A DNA stretch of 64,000 nucleotides. It comes from SVTX01 sp045659745. GTDB lineage: Bacteria; Bacillota; Clostridia; Oscillospirales; CAG-272. This document shows positions 50,527-59,628 of the stretch, piece after piece (positions within the stretch are counted from its first letter, which is position 1; each line of letters opens with the position of its first letter). Location: positions 1 through 64,000 of the forward strand of contig JAZRCL010000097.1 in the NCBI GenBank assembly GCA_045659745.1, given 5' to 3'. Position numbers and translations under genes: made by a program. A model generated the notes under the pieces. It saw nothing but the letters and a program-made list of their open reading frames with translations. It ran no database searches and was not told the DNA's origin.

Positions 50527-51828
50527 TTATATTCTTCTCAATTTTGCGATAAAAAATCCGTCGGTTTTGTGTATGTCGGGATAAAGCGAGAGCATGCCGC
50601 CCTCGGACCGTATCTGTCCAACGCAAAAATCCTCTGCTATAAACTCGGGGTGAGCTTCAAGAAAGCTCTTTACAACGCCGCAGTTCTCCTCAGGGAAAAC
50701 CGTGCAGGTTGAGTACAAAAGCACACCGCCGACTTTTACGTATTTTGAAACATTTTCCAAAATATCCGACTGAATTTTCGGGAGCTTGTCCGACTCAGAC
50801 AAGTCCTTATATCTTATCTCGGGCTTTTTCGCCATAACTCCAAAGCCCGAACACGGCGCGTCGCAAAGCAGCACGTCCGCGGACTGCTCAAGCGAGGAGT
50901 CAAAATGCCTTGCGTCCGCCTCGCGAGTGCTTATTATATCAATGCCAAGTCTCTCCGCGCCCGCGTCAACAAGCGAAAGCTTGCTCTTGTGCAGGTCACA
51001 GGAAAGCATCTTGCCTGTGTTTTGCATATTTATTGCCATGCCAAAGGACTTCGAGCCCGGACAAGAGCAACAGTCGATAACAAAGTCTCCCGCCTTTGCT
51101 CCCGACGCCTCAACGCATATCTGCGAAGCCTCGTCCTGAACAAAGAAATATCCCTCGTCCGCTCCCGGCAATGCCGCAAAGGACACGCCATATGTGTTTA
51201 TTCCGTGCGGAGAACTTTTTGTAAGCTGATATTTTATACTTGCCGCATCAAGCTTTGCCGCATAGTCCTCGCGGCTGATTTTGAGTGTATTGACTCGCAA
51301 GGTCATAGGCGGCGTCTGATTATAGCTATCAAAAATTTCACAAGCTCGCTCAAATCCGAAAAGGCTCAAGAATCTCGCGCAAAGCTCTGTCGGGAACGAG
51401 TATTTTACGGACAAATATTCAACTGCGTCCGTGTTCTTGTCGGGAAGCTGTATCTGCTCTTTTTTTCTGAGATACGAGCGCAGTATCGCGTTCACAAATC
51501 CTTTGGTCCGTCGTGGTGCCAAGTCCACCGTCTCGTTTATTGCCGCATACTCGGGAATGCGGTCAAAAAAGGCAAGCTGATAAAGACCGATCCGCAAAAT
51601 TATTCTCGTGTCATTTTCTATTTTGGACGGCTCTGCGGCAAGTCTGTCTATGAAAAAATCAAGAGTGATGCGCCTTTCCACAACGCCCATAACTATGGCA
51701 GTGAAAAGTCCCCTGTCACTCTCGCCGAGCCCGCTTGAACTCAACGCTCGGTCAACTGCAATATTTGAATATTGTCCGCTCGCGCTCATTTTTTTGAGCA
51801 CGTCAAACGCAAGCCTTCTCGGACTCAT
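50527..51828 (-). CDS. rsmB: 16S rRNA (cytosine(967)-C(5))-methyltransferase
   Basis: A 433-residue RsmB. The N-terminal NusB-like RNA-binding domain (residues 1-130) is followed by the SAM-dependent m5C methyltransferase domain. The SAM motif is VIDCCSCPGSKSFGMA near residue 240 (the common form is PGGKT, here PGSKS) and the catalytic Cys is in LLCDAPCSGFGVM near 312. It follows fmt after a 137-bp gap with a hairpin repeat. Confidence 0.94.
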   Translation of the reverse strand: MSPRRLAFDVLKKMSASGQYSNIAVDRALSSSGLGESDRGLFTAIVMGVVERRITLDFFIDRLAAEPSKIENDTRIILRIGLYQLAFFDRIPEYAAINETVDLAPRRTKGFVNAILRSYLRKKEQIQLPDKNTDAVEYLSVKYSFPTELCARFLSLFGFERACEIFDSYNQTPPMTLRVNTLKISREDYAAKLDAASIKYQLTKSSPHGINTYGVSFAALPGADEGYFFVQDEASQICVEASGAKAGDFVIDCCSCPGSKSFGMAINMQNTGKMLSCDLHKSKLSLVDAGAERLGIDIISTREADARHFDSSLEQSADVLLCDAPCSGFGVMAKKPEIRYKDLSESDKLPKIQSDILENVSKYVKVGGVLLYSTCTVFPEENCGVVKSFLEAHPEFIAEDFCVGQIRSEGGMLSLYPDIHKTDGFFIAKLRRI

Positions 51829-51858
51829 AGTGTTTCCTTTCTTTTGGGAGAGGAGATT

Positions 51859-51911
51859 GCGGGGAAACCTTTTTATAAAAACGTGTTTCCCCGCACCCCT
51901 TCCAAAAAACT
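51859..51911 (+). repeat. dispersed hairpin repeat, copy B, in the fmt-rsmB gap
   Basis: A perfect 10-bp stem GCGGGGAAAC/GTTTCCCCGC with a TTTTT/AAAAA core, followed by ACCCCTTCCAAAAAAC. It is the cleanest copy of the family and is oriented against the operon. It could attenuate transcription between fmt and rsmB. Confidence 0.85.
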
Positions 51912-51965
51912 TCCTCGAATTTTTTTAGTTCTACAGATTGTAATCAGAATTCTCAAGTTGGATTT

Positions 51966-52895
51966 TTAGGAAAGAATATCTCCCACGGAGATTTTTCTGC
52001 CGTTGATAAAATCCGACGCTCGCATTTTTCCCTTACCCTCGGGGACAACTCCGAGAATGGATATTATTCCGTCACCGCAAGCGACCTTTATCTCGCCGTC
52101 GGTGGAAATTACAGTTCCACACTCCGCATTTGCCTTCTCCCTTGAGAAAATTCTACTCTCGGTTATCTTGAGCAGCTTTCCATCGGGCGTGTGCGTAAAC
52201 GCAAGCGGTATGGGAGAAAGACCGCGGATGAGATTGTGTATCTCGCAGACCGGTCTTGAAAAATCAATCAAGCAGTCGCTCTTTTCTATTTTTGCGGCAT
52301 ACGTCGCGCCCTCGCCCTGAACGACGGGGGTAATACTGCCTATCTCAAGTCCCTTTACAGTTTCAATCAGAAGAGATGCGCCAAGTGCGGCAAGTCGGTC
52401 GTGTATGATCTCAAAATTATCATTTTCCTCTATTTTTGCCTCGGCTTTGAGCAGCATATCTCCCGTGTCAAGTCCCTCTGCCATAAGCATTGTCGTAATA
52501 CCCGTGACAGCTTTTCCGTCAATTATAGCTCTCTGCATAGGGGCGGCTCCTCTGTATTCGGGGAGAAGCGAGCCGTGGACGTTTACGCAACCATACCTGG
52601 GATAATTAAGCACGTTTTTGGGAAGTATTCTTCCGTATGCCACAACGACTATAAGCTCGGGGTTGATATCTGCCAATGTTGCGGCAAACTCCTCGCCTCT
52701 AAGCGTCAAGGGCTGAAGCACGGGGATATTCTTTTCCTGTGCGTACACCTTAACGGGCGGAGGGGTGAGGTGATGACCTCTGCCCTTTGGCTTGTCGGGC
52801 TGGGTTATTACCGCCGAAACGTCATATCCCGCCTCGCAAAGAGCCTTGAGCGACTCAAGCGCAAAGTCGGGCGTTCCCATAAACAAAATTCTCAT
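51966..52895 (-). CDS. fmt: methionyl-tRNA formyltransferase
   Basis: A 309-residue formyltransferase that formylates initiator Met-tRNA using 10-formyl-THF. The start MRILFMGTPDFALESLKAL is typical, the catalytic region is VNVHGSLLPEYRGAAPMQRAI near residue 108 with Asn/His in NVHGS, and GITTMLMAEGLDTGDML near 136. The C-terminal domain from about 205 binds tRNA. It lies 17 nt after def, the usual pairing of formylation and deformylation. Confidence 0.96.
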   Translation of the reverse strand: MRILFMGTPDFALESLKALCEAGYDVSAVITQPDKPKGRGHHLTPPPVKVYAQEKNIPVLQPLTLRGEEFAATLADINPELIVVVAYGRILPKNVLNYPRYGCVNVHGSLLPEYRGAAPMQRAIIDGKAVTGITTMLMAEGLDTGDMLLKAEAKIEENDNFEIIHDRLAALGASLLIETVKGLEIGSITPVVQGEGATYAAKIEKSDCLIDFSRPVCEIHNLIRGLSPIPLAFTHTPDGKLLKITESRIFSREKANAECGTVISTDGEIKVACGDGIISILGVVPEGKGKMRASDFINGRKISVGDILS

Positions 52896-52912
52896 TATAT
52901 CTCTCCCGCTTA

Positions 52913-53389
52913 TCAGTCTTCGAAATCCAACTCGTCAGGTGAGAGCATTCTCTCGGCTCTGTCGATATAGAGCTTGCCATCAAGGTGATCAAGCTCATGA
53001 CAGAAGCATCTTGCCAAAAGCTCCGAGCCTGTGTAGTCAACGATCTGTCCGTGTCTGTTCATAGCTCTTACAGTCACGTGCATAGGTCTTTTTACTATTC
53101 CCCACTCACCGGGCACGGAAAGACAGCCCTCAAGGCCCTCCTGCTCGCCCGAAAAAGCGATTATCTTGGGGTTGATGAGCTCGTAAACCTCGCCGTCCTC
53201 GACCTCAACTACTACAATTCTGCGGAGTATGCCGACCTGCGGAGCTGCAAGTCCAACTCCGTTTGCCGCTCTCATAGTCTCTACCATATCGTCAAGGAGG
53301 GTAAGTACTCTGGGGGTTATCGCGTCAACCTCTCTGCATCTTTTTCTTAAGGTGTCGTCACCCTTTTTTACTATTTTCAGCTTTGCCAT
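52913..53389 (-). CDS. def: peptide deformylase
   Basis: A 158-residue metallohydrolase that removes the formyl group from nascent proteins. The three motifs are GVGLAAPQVG near residue 44, EGCLSVPGEWG near 93 with the metal Cys, and CHELDHLDGKLYID near 134 with the HExxH pair. It is between priA and fmt in one operon. Confidence 0.96.
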   Translation of the reverse strand: MAKLKIVKKGDDTLRKRCREVDAITPRVLTLLDDMVETMRAANGVGLAAPQVGILRRIVVVEVEDGEVYELINPKIIAFSGEQEGLEGCLSVPGEWGIVKRPMHVTVRAMNRHGQIVDYTGSELLARCFCHELDHLDGKLYIDRAERMLSPDELDFED

Positions 53390-53413
53390 TTATATAAACC
53401 TTCTTTCTGTTAA

Positions 53414-55888
53414 TTAAAGCCCCGTGGGATTAAAGTCTATGCTAAGTATGCTCTTGTCCTTGCCTTCCTTGCTAAAGCCGCGCATAAGCTCCTCAAAGAA
53501 CTGTCGGCTCTTTTTGGTAAGTCGGCATTTTATTATCATTCGCAGTCTGTACTTTTCCTCGACTTTATATACGGGCGCTTCAAACGGCCCGAACACCTCA
53601 AGCGGAATATCCGCGAAGGTGTTCTCGGTAAGTCTCTTAATCTCGCTCGATAGCTTGGTCGAGATGAGCAACGCCTGCTTTTCGTCTGCCGACACAACCG
53701 TCAGCACCGCAATATCGCAGTACGGCGGAAAGGTCAGAAGCTTGCGGAGTCTTATCTCGGACTTGTAAAACTCCTCGTAGTTCTGCGCGCAAGCAAGCTT
53801 TATGGTGTCATTGTCGGGATTGTTTGTCTGTATGACGGCAACTCCGCTTTTCTCGGCTCGTCCCGCTCTGCCTATAACCTGCGCAAGCATTGAAAAGGTA
53901 CGCTCGTTTGCGTGATAGTCGTCAAGATAAAGCGACATATCCGCTAAAAGTACGCCGACGAGCGTCACGTTCGGAAAATCGTGTCCCTTTGTGACCATCT
54001 GCGTGCCGAGCAGAATGTCTGCCTCTCCTCTGCGGAAGCTGTCAAGCAGCTCGCGCGACGAGTGCTTGCCCGATGTGGAATCCGCGTCAAGTCGGAGTAT
54101 TCTCGCCTCGGGAATAAGGAGTGAAAGCTCCTTTTCTATTCTTTGCGTGCCAAATCCAATGCGCGCCATATGCTCCGAGCCGCAAGACGGACAATTCTCT
54201 GGCATTCTCATTTTTGTTCCGCACCAATGGCAGAACAAAAATCCTCTTTCGTGGTCGCCCCGCTCCGCGTGATAGCTCATAGAAACCGAGCAATGAGGAC
54301 AAAGCACCGCCTCACCACAGCTACGGCAGCTCACCGCGGTATTATATCCGCGTCTGTTGAGAAACAGCACCGCCTGCTCACCGCGGGAGATAACTCCCTT
54401 GAGCCTTTCTATCAGCTCCGAGCCGAGCGGCGACGTATTTCCGACTCTCGCCTCGCGTCGCATATCGTATATCTTGACCTCGGGGAGCTTGGCGTCCCCG
54501 TATCTCTTTGTAAGCCTCAAAAGCTCGTATTTACCCTCCAGAGCCTTACTGTAGCTCTCAAGTGACGGAGTCGCCGACGACAAAAGCATCACCGCTCCAT
54601 TGTACGCGCATCTCCATCGCGCTATATCTCTTGCGTGATATTTCGGGGAACCTTCAGACTTATATGTCGCCTCGTGCTCCTCGTCTATGATTATAAGTCC
54701 AAGATTTTTTACAGGGGAGAACACCGCCGAGCGAGTGCCGATAACTATATCCGCCTCGCCCGACTTTATTTTCGAATACGCATCCGACCTCTCGCCTGCG
54801 GAAAGTCCCGAGTGAACGAGAGAAACCCTCTGACCGTATCTTGAACGGAATATACCAAGTGTCTGCGGAGTCAACGCTATCTCGGGGAGCAGCACTATCA
54901 CTCCTCTACCCTCGCGTAAAGCTGAGTCAATGGCGGTCACGATAACGCTGGTTTTTCCGCTTCCCGTGACACCGTGAAGCAGCACCGCCTTTGGCTGACG
55001 TAAGCTGATATGCTGACATATTCTGTCTGCCGCCGCCTTTTGCTCCGTGTTCAGGACGTACTGCGTCGGCTGTCCTATGTCTCCCGATATCGCCTCTCTG
55101 TATCTGCGCTCACGACGCGTTACTATAACTCCCTTTTGAATCAAGCTCTTTACGGGCGCATCGGTTGTGTTGCTCTCGGAAAGTATCTCTTCAATCGTCC
55201 TTTCCTTGCCGTCCGACAGGATTTCAATTATCAATTTCTGCTTTGGAGCAGTTATCTTTGTGTTTTCAAGTGCGGCCTTGTCAAGAGAATAAAAGCTTTC
55301 GTACATCTCGCCTGCAACTCTACCGCTTTCCACAGTCTTTTTTATAACCTGCTTTGAAAGCAGCTTTTCAACAGACTCTCCTGCCGCAACTGCGCCAAAT
55401 CTGCCCTTGAGCATATCCATGCTCACAGTACCCTTTGACAAAATATAGTCGTAAACAAACAGATCTGCAGGGGTAAATCCGGCAGAGGCGTTTGGCGTCA
55501 TCTCTCCGTTCGGCGAATAATACTCGGTAAGTCTGCCCAGTGCCGCCGCGGGTACCGCACACCTTACCGCATCTCCCATCGTACAAAGTGTCTGTGTCTT
55601 CATATACATACAAAGCCCCAGCATCTCATCGGACAGGGGGGCCCTATCGGGACAAATACCTATTACCGCCTTGGGATTTTTGTATTGGCTTGCGCTCATA
55701 AGCTCCCAGACTACCGCCATTTGCTTGCGATTAGTGCGCCCAAAGGGCACCGTCACGAACGTTCCTCTCTGCACCTTGCCACGCAGATCAATGGGCAGAA
55801 AATAATCATAGGAGGTGTCTATTGCATACGGACTGTCGAGCAAATACACCGATACGTATTCGTAATTTGCACAAGATCCCTGTTGCAT
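53414..55888 (-). CDS. priA: primosomal protein N' (replication restart helicase)
   Basis: An 824-residue PriA, the 3'-5' helicase that restarts stalled replication forks. After the N-terminal DNA-binding domains come Walker A HGVTGSGKTSV near residue 304, the DEEH box IIDEEHEATYK near 398, and an eight-Cys zinc region (CRSCGEAVLCPHC to CPSCGSEHM) at about 525-575. The ATQMVTKGHDF-type motif (GTQMVTKGHDFPNV) lies near 629. AAGGAGGTG precedes the ATG. In Bacillus coaBC lies between rpoZ and priA; it is missing here. Confidence 0.96.
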   Translation of the reverse strand: MQQGSCANYEYVSVYLLDSPYAIDTSYDYFLPIDLRGKVQRGTFVTVPFGRTNRKQMAVVWELMSASQYKNPKAVIGICPDRAPLSDEMLGLCMYMKTQTLCTMGDAVRCAVPAAALGRLTEYYSPNGEMTPNASAGFTPADLFVYDYILSKGTVSMDMLKGRFGAVAAGESVEKLLSKQVIKKTVESGRVAGEMYESFYSLDKAALENTKITAPKQKLIIEILSDGKERTIEEILSESNTTDAPVKSLIQKGVIVTRRERRYREAISGDIGQPTQYVLNTEQKAAADRICQHISLRQPKAVLLHGVTGSGKTSVIVTAIDSALREGRGVIVLLPEIALTPQTLGIFRSRYGQRVSLVHSGLSAGERSDAYSKIKSGEADIVIGTRSAVFSPVKNLGLIIIDEEHEATYKSEGSPKYHARDIARWRCAYNGAVMLLSSATPSLESYSKALEGKYELLRLTKRYGDAKLPEVKIYDMRREARVGNTSPLGSELIERLKGVISRGEQAVLFLNRRGYNTAVSCRSCGEAVLCPHCSVSMSYHAERGDHERGFLFCHWCGTKMRMPENCPSCGSEHMARIGFGTQRIEKELSLLIPEARILRLDADSTSGKHSSRELLDSFRRGEADILLGTQMVTKGHDFPNVTLVGVLLADMSLYLDDYHANERTFSMLAQVIGRAGRAEKSGVAVIQTNNPDNDTIKLACAQNYEEFYKSEIRLRKLLTFPPYCDIAVLTVVSADEKQALLISTKLSSEIKRLTENTFADIPLEVFGPFEAPVYKVEEKYRLRMIIKCRLTKKSRQFFEELMRGFSKEGKDKSILSIDFNPTGL

Positions 55889-55932
55889 AGCTACACCTCC
55901 TTATAGTATCCCCACTCCTTGTGTTGTGAGAA

Positions 55933-56235
55933 TTATTCGAAATCTTCCTCGGCCTCTACTGCCACGCTCTGATTTTCACGTCTGACGATAACGTAGTCAC
56001 CCTCGTGAATTCTCTTTATGGCGGTCTTTACCGCCTTGTCGTCGCGAAGCTCCTTATCAATCATAGTGTTTGTAGGGTGATCGCTGTCTTTGCCGTTTGC
56101 ATTTGCATGCTCTGCGTCCTCGCGCTGCTTTACGTATTCGTCTGTCACTATGCGCGCGCACTTTGCGGTTGCAAGCGAAAGCTCATATCTGTTGTACTGT
56201 CCCTTTGTAAGCTCGTTTATCGTTGGATAAAGCAT
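55933..56235 (-). CDS. rpoZ: RNA polymerase omega subunit
   Basis: A 100-residue omega subunit, longer than average because of a central charged insertion (QREDAEHANANGKDSD). The family pattern is seen in YPTINELTKGQYNRYELSLATAKCARIV at residues 3-30 and DDKAVKTAIKRIHEGDYVIV. It sits 47 nt after remA. It assists assembly of the beta-prime subunit. Confidence 0.9.
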   Translation of the reverse strand: MLYPTINELTKGQYNRYELSLATAKCARIVTDEYVKQREDAEHANANGKDSDHPTNTMIDKELRDDKAVKTAIKRIHEGDYVIVRRENQSVAVEAEEDFE

Positions 56236-56282
56236 AAATTTTCCCTCTTTCGTTTATGTTTTTGAATTGTTTTTCTGTTTTG

Positions 56283-56555
56283 TCAATCCTCGTCGGACGC
56301 GTCCTCATCGACAAGCGTATCCTCAGAATCAAGTCTGTTTGCGATAGTCTCCGCCTGAAGCATTGAGAGTATCACGTGGTCAGAGTCGGTTATGACTACC
56401 GCTCTGGTTTTTCTTCCGCAGGTGACGTCAATGACTCTGCCCGCGTCCTTGGAGTCCTGAATGAGACGCTTGATGGGTGCGCTCTCGGGGCTCGCTATTG
56501 CAACTATTCTTTCAACGGCTATCATATTACCGTATCCAATGTTTATGAATTTCAT
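56283..56555 (-). CDS. remA: RemA-type (DUF370) regulator
   Basis: A 90-residue RemA/DUF370 protein. In Bacillus RemA is a DNA-binding activator of extracellular matrix and osmoprotection genes. The whole family core is present: FINIGYGNMIAVERIVAIASPES and GRVIDVTCGRKTRAVVITDSDHVILS. It lies 12 nt after yicC. Usually gmk follows; here rpoZ does. Target genes in this organism are unknown. Confidence 0.93.
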   Translation of the reverse strand: MKFINIGYGNMIAVERIVAIASPESAPIKRLIQDSKDAGRVIDVTCGRKTRAVVITDSDHVILSMLQAETIANRLDSEDTLVDEDASDED

Positions 56556-56567
56556 ATCTCAATTCCT

Positions 56568-57455
56568 TTACTCTATGTTCTGTATCTGCTCGCGTATTTT
56601 TTCAAGCTCGGTCTTTACCTCCACAACAAGCCTTGCAATATCCGCGTTTGAGCACTTTGAACCTGTTGTGTTTATCTCGCGGTTCATTTCCTGAAGCAAG
56701 AAGTCAAGACTTCTGCCCACGGGATCGTTTGAATCAAGATAGTTGTAGACCGCCACGAAGTGCGAGTTGAGTCTCACAAGCTCCTCGTCTATCGCCGCCT
56801 TGTCGGCGTAAATCGCGCACTCTGTGAGTATTCTGTTTTCGTCCACCGTCACGTTATTGTCAGCAAGCACCGCGCGGAGCTTTTCCTCAAGCTTTGACTT
56901 ATATCCGCCAATGTCCTGCTCGGAAAGCGACTTGATGTTTGCCACGATTTCCTGTATATGAGCCGCCTTGCCTGCAAGGTCCGTCTTGATTCTCTCGCCC
57001 TCGGCAATTCTTGCTCCTATAAACGCGTCTGTCGCCGCGCAGAGTACAATCTCAAGGTCCTCCCAGTCGCGCTGGTCGTCATCCTTCTTTCTGAAAGTCA
57101 AAACGTCCGGCACTTTTGCCACGTCCATGACGGTTATCTCGCCCGAGAGCCCAAAGTCATCCTTGAGCTTTTTCAGCGCCGCTATATAATTCTGTGCATA
57201 TTCGGTATTTACCGTGATCTCGGTATCCGCGCTCTCGGTAAACTCAACCGAGATAAATACGTCCACCTTGCCTCGCGATATTCCCTTTTCTTGAAGATAG
57301 GGCTTTATTTTCTGCTCCAGATGAGAATAAACTCTCGGGAGCTTCACCTGACAGTCAAAATATCTGTTGTTTACGGACTTTATCTCAACCGTTATGTCCT
57401 TTCCCCCGACCGTCTGGCGACTTCGCCCAAAGGACGTCATACTTTTCAGCATCAA
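56568..57455 (-). CDS. yicC: YicC/YloC family endoribonuclease
   Basis: A 295-residue YicC-family protein, now known in some bacteria as an endoribonuclease acting on small RNAs. The start MLKSMTSFGRSRQTVGGKDITVEIKSVNNRYFD and the C-terminal GRSLDFLLQEMNREINTTGSKCSN are family signatures. It is the first gene of the operon that runs to thiN, with a promoter just upstream. Confidence 0.93.
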   Translation of the reverse strand: MMLKSMTSFGRSRQTVGGKDITVEIKSVNNRYFDCQVKLPRVYSHLEQKIKPYLQEKGISRGKVDVFISVEFTESADTEITVNTEYAQNYIAALKKLKDDFGLSGEITVMDVAKVPDVLTFRKKDDDQRDWEDLEIVLCAATDAFIGARIAEGERIKTDLAGKAAHIQEIVANIKSLSEQDIGGYKSKLEEKLRAVLADNNVTVDENRILTECAIYADKAAIDEELVRLNSHFVAVYNYLDSNDPVGRSLDFLLQEMNREINTTGSKCSNADIARLVVEVKTELEKIREQIQNIE

Positions 57456-57490
57456 ATCAGCCTCCCTCGTAAAATTGCGTATATATAATT

Positions 57491-57519
57491 ATTTTAATAC
57501 TTTTTTTATATCTTGTCAA
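57491..57519 (-). promoter_or_regulatory. sigma-A promoter of the yicC-to-thiN operon
   Basis: Minus-strand TTGACA (57514-57519), 17-nt spacer, TAAAAT (57491-57496). Confidence 0.82.
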
Positions 57520-57585
57520 GTTTTTGTGAACAATTATTTACTTATTGTTCATTCTTTGTTTGCTTTTGCGCTTAAAAATCAAAAT

Positions 57586-57618
57586 CATGCCGAAGGGGTA
57601 TTTTTCCCCTCCGACATG
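57586..57618 (-). terminator. terminator of the isomerase-cysS-gtrA operon
   Basis: A 13-bp stem with two G-U pairs, CATGTCGGAGGGG/CCCCTTCGGCATG on the minus strand, followed by ATTTTGATTTTT. Confidence 0.82.
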
Positions 57619-57632
57619 ACGGTTTGTTTGTA

Positions 57633-58154
57633 TTATTTTTGAGATTTGCTCTTGAACACGAAAAATTTGCTGAAATAATAATTGGCAATTATCTCGATGA
57701 CGGAGTAAATTACAAGCGCCGCCGTAGTGCCGAGTATCTCTGCCGAAAGGGTTATTCCGAGCAAAGTGAGATCACCCACGATTATCGCCGCAAACAAAAG
57801 CTCAAGCAGATACTGAAGCACAAGTGAAAGCAGAAGCGTTATCACTCTTCCCTCGGCAAAAATCAAAAGCTGCTTGCCTGTCGAAACATCTTGATCCGCC
57901 TCGGTAAACACCCACTTTTTGTTGGTGTAAAACGCGACCAAAACTCCCGAGCACCATTTGAGCGTGTTCGCGATAATGTTCGTCACAAGGTATTTTGCGC
58001 TGTCCTTTCCTTGCTCAAGCGAGCCGAATACAGTCTTTCCTATCCAAAGCGTAAGATAGAACACCGAAAAGGACACGATAGTCGTTATAACTCCAAAGAA
58101 AAGATATTTGATTACAACCTTGTGCTTTTCGTAAAATTCCTTTATTTTAGACAT
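57633..58154 (-). CDS. GtrA-family membrane protein
   Basis: A 173-residue GtrA-like protein with four hydrophobic helices. The opening KYLFFGVITTIVSFSVFYLTLW and NIIANTLKWCSGVLVAFYTNKKWVF fit the family, which takes part in moving or anchoring lipid-linked sugars. GGAGAG precedes the ATG at 58154. It lies 13 nt after cysS; no glycosyltransferase is adjacent. Confidence 0.88.
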   Translation of the reverse strand: MSKIKEFYEKHKVVIKYLFFGVITTIVSFSVFYLTLWIGKTVFGSLEQGKDSAKYLVTNIIANTLKWCSGVLVAFYTNKKWVFTEADQDVSTGKQLLIFAEGRVITLLLSLVLQYLLELLFAAIIVGDLTLLGITLSAEILGTTAALVIYSVIEIIANYYFSKFFVFKSKSQK

Positions 58155-58167
58155 TCCTCTCTCCAAT

Positions 58168-59616
58168 TTAACCGATTTTGAATGTCGTTCCCTCGCGAGA
58201 GTCTATGAGCGTGACGCCCTTGTCAAGGAGGTACTGACGTATGCGGTCAGCCTCGGCAAAATTTTTGTCCTTCTTTGCCTGCTTCCTCTGCTCGATAAGA
58301 GAAAGAATTTCCTGAACGAGCGGATCGCTCTCGTCGTATGCAGTAGCAACCTTTGCCTTTTCTTCTGCCTTCTTTTCATCTCTTACCTTTGCAGCTGCTT
58401 CAATAAGTCCGCAGGACAGAACTCTGTCAAAGTCCGCAACAAGCGCGAGCTTTGTCTTTCCGTTTGTCTTGAGCTTGAGTACGTCGTAAAGCGCAGTAAT
58501 CGCAAGTGAGGTGTTAAGGTCGTTGTCAAGAGCGTCTGTAAATCTCTTTTTGCCTTCCGCAAAAGCCTCCGCATCAAGCTCGCCGTCATTGGGATCAAGC
58601 TGGGCAAGTCTTGCTATGAGCTTGTTATAGGAAACTGTTGAGTTATCAAGGTTTTCGTAAGAGAAAACAAGATTTTTTCTGTAATGCGACTGCAAGCAGA
58701 AGAATCTGTATGCAAGGGGATTATATCCCTTGGACTCAAGTAAGGAAACAGTCAAAAACTCACCCGCAGACTTGGACATCTTGCCCGAGGTTGTGTTTAA
58801 GTGATAGACGTGGAACCAATAGTTGCACCACTTGTGTCCAACAAAGGACTCGGTCTGCGCTATCTCATTGGTATGATGGGGGAACTGATTGTCAATTCCG
58901 CCACAGTGTATATCAAGATATTCGCCAAGATATTTCATGCTTATTCCCGAACATTCAATATGCCAGCCGGGATATCCAATTCCCCAAGGGGAATCCCACT
59001 TAAGCTCCTGCGAATCAAACTTGGACTTTGTAAACCAAAGCACGAAGTCTGCCTTGTTCTTCTTGTTTGCGTCACCCTCAACGCCCTCACGGACTCCTAC
59101 CTCGAGGTCTTCCTCCTCAAAGTCATTGAAAATGTAGTACTGCTCAAGCTTTGACGTGTCAAAATACACGTTTCCGCCTGCCACGTAAGCATATCCGCGC
59201 TCAAGAAGTCCCTCAACGAGCGCAATAAACTCGGGTATGCATCCCGTTGCGGGAGCAATTATATCGGGCTTTTTGATATTAAGCTTTACGCAGTCCGCAA
59301 AAAACGCGTCAGTATAAAACTGTGCTATCTCAAGCACGGTCTTATGCTCGCGCTTAGCTCCCTTGAGCATCTTGTCCTCGCCCGTGTCGCCATCGCTGGA
59401 CAGGTGTCCTACGTCGGTGATGTTCATAACTCGGGTGACGTCAAGTCCGCTGTATGAAAGGTACTTTTCAAGCACGTCCTCCATAATGTATGTACGGAGG
59501 TTTCCTATGTGCGCGAAATGATAAACGGTAGGTCCGCAGGTATACATGCTGACCTTTCCCTCCTCGCGCGGTATAAATTCTTCTCTTTTTCTTGTTGCAG
59601 AGTTATATAAAATCAT
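58168..59616 (-). CDS. cysS: cysteine--tRNA ligase
   Basis: A 482-residue class I tRNA synthetase. The zinc Cys27 and HIGN (36-39) are in TCGPTVYHFAHIGN, WHIECSGIS is near residue 215, the second zinc site HCGGIDNQFPHHTNE near 237, and KMSKSAGEF near 275. The C-terminal helical anticodon region ends with an EADRIRQYLLDKGV segment. No T-box leader was seen, as the gene lies within an operon behind a TIM-barrel isomerase. Confidence 0.97.
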   Translation of the reverse strand: MILYNSATRKREEFIPREEGKVSMYTCGPTVYHFAHIGNLRTYIMEDVLEKYLSYSGLDVTRVMNITDVGHLSSDGDTGEDKMLKGAKREHKTVLEIAQFYTDAFFADCVKLNIKKPDIIAPATGCIPEFIALVEGLLERGYAYVAGGNVYFDTSKLEQYYIFNDFEEEDLEVGVREGVEGDANKKNKADFVLWFTKSKFDSQELKWDSPWGIGYPGWHIECSGISMKYLGEYLDIHCGGIDNQFPHHTNEIAQTESFVGHKWCNYWFHVYHLNTTSGKMSKSAGEFLTVSLLESKGYNPLAYRFFCLQSHYRKNLVFSYENLDNSTVSYNKLIARLAQLDPNDGELDAEAFAEGKKRFTDALDNDLNTSLAITALYDVLKLKTNGKTKLALVADFDRVLSCGLIEAAAKVRDEKKAEEKAKVATAYDESDPLVQEILSLIEQRKQAKKDKNFAEADRIRQYLLDKGVTLIDSREGTTFKIG

Positions 59617-59628
59617 AAATTTCTCCTA

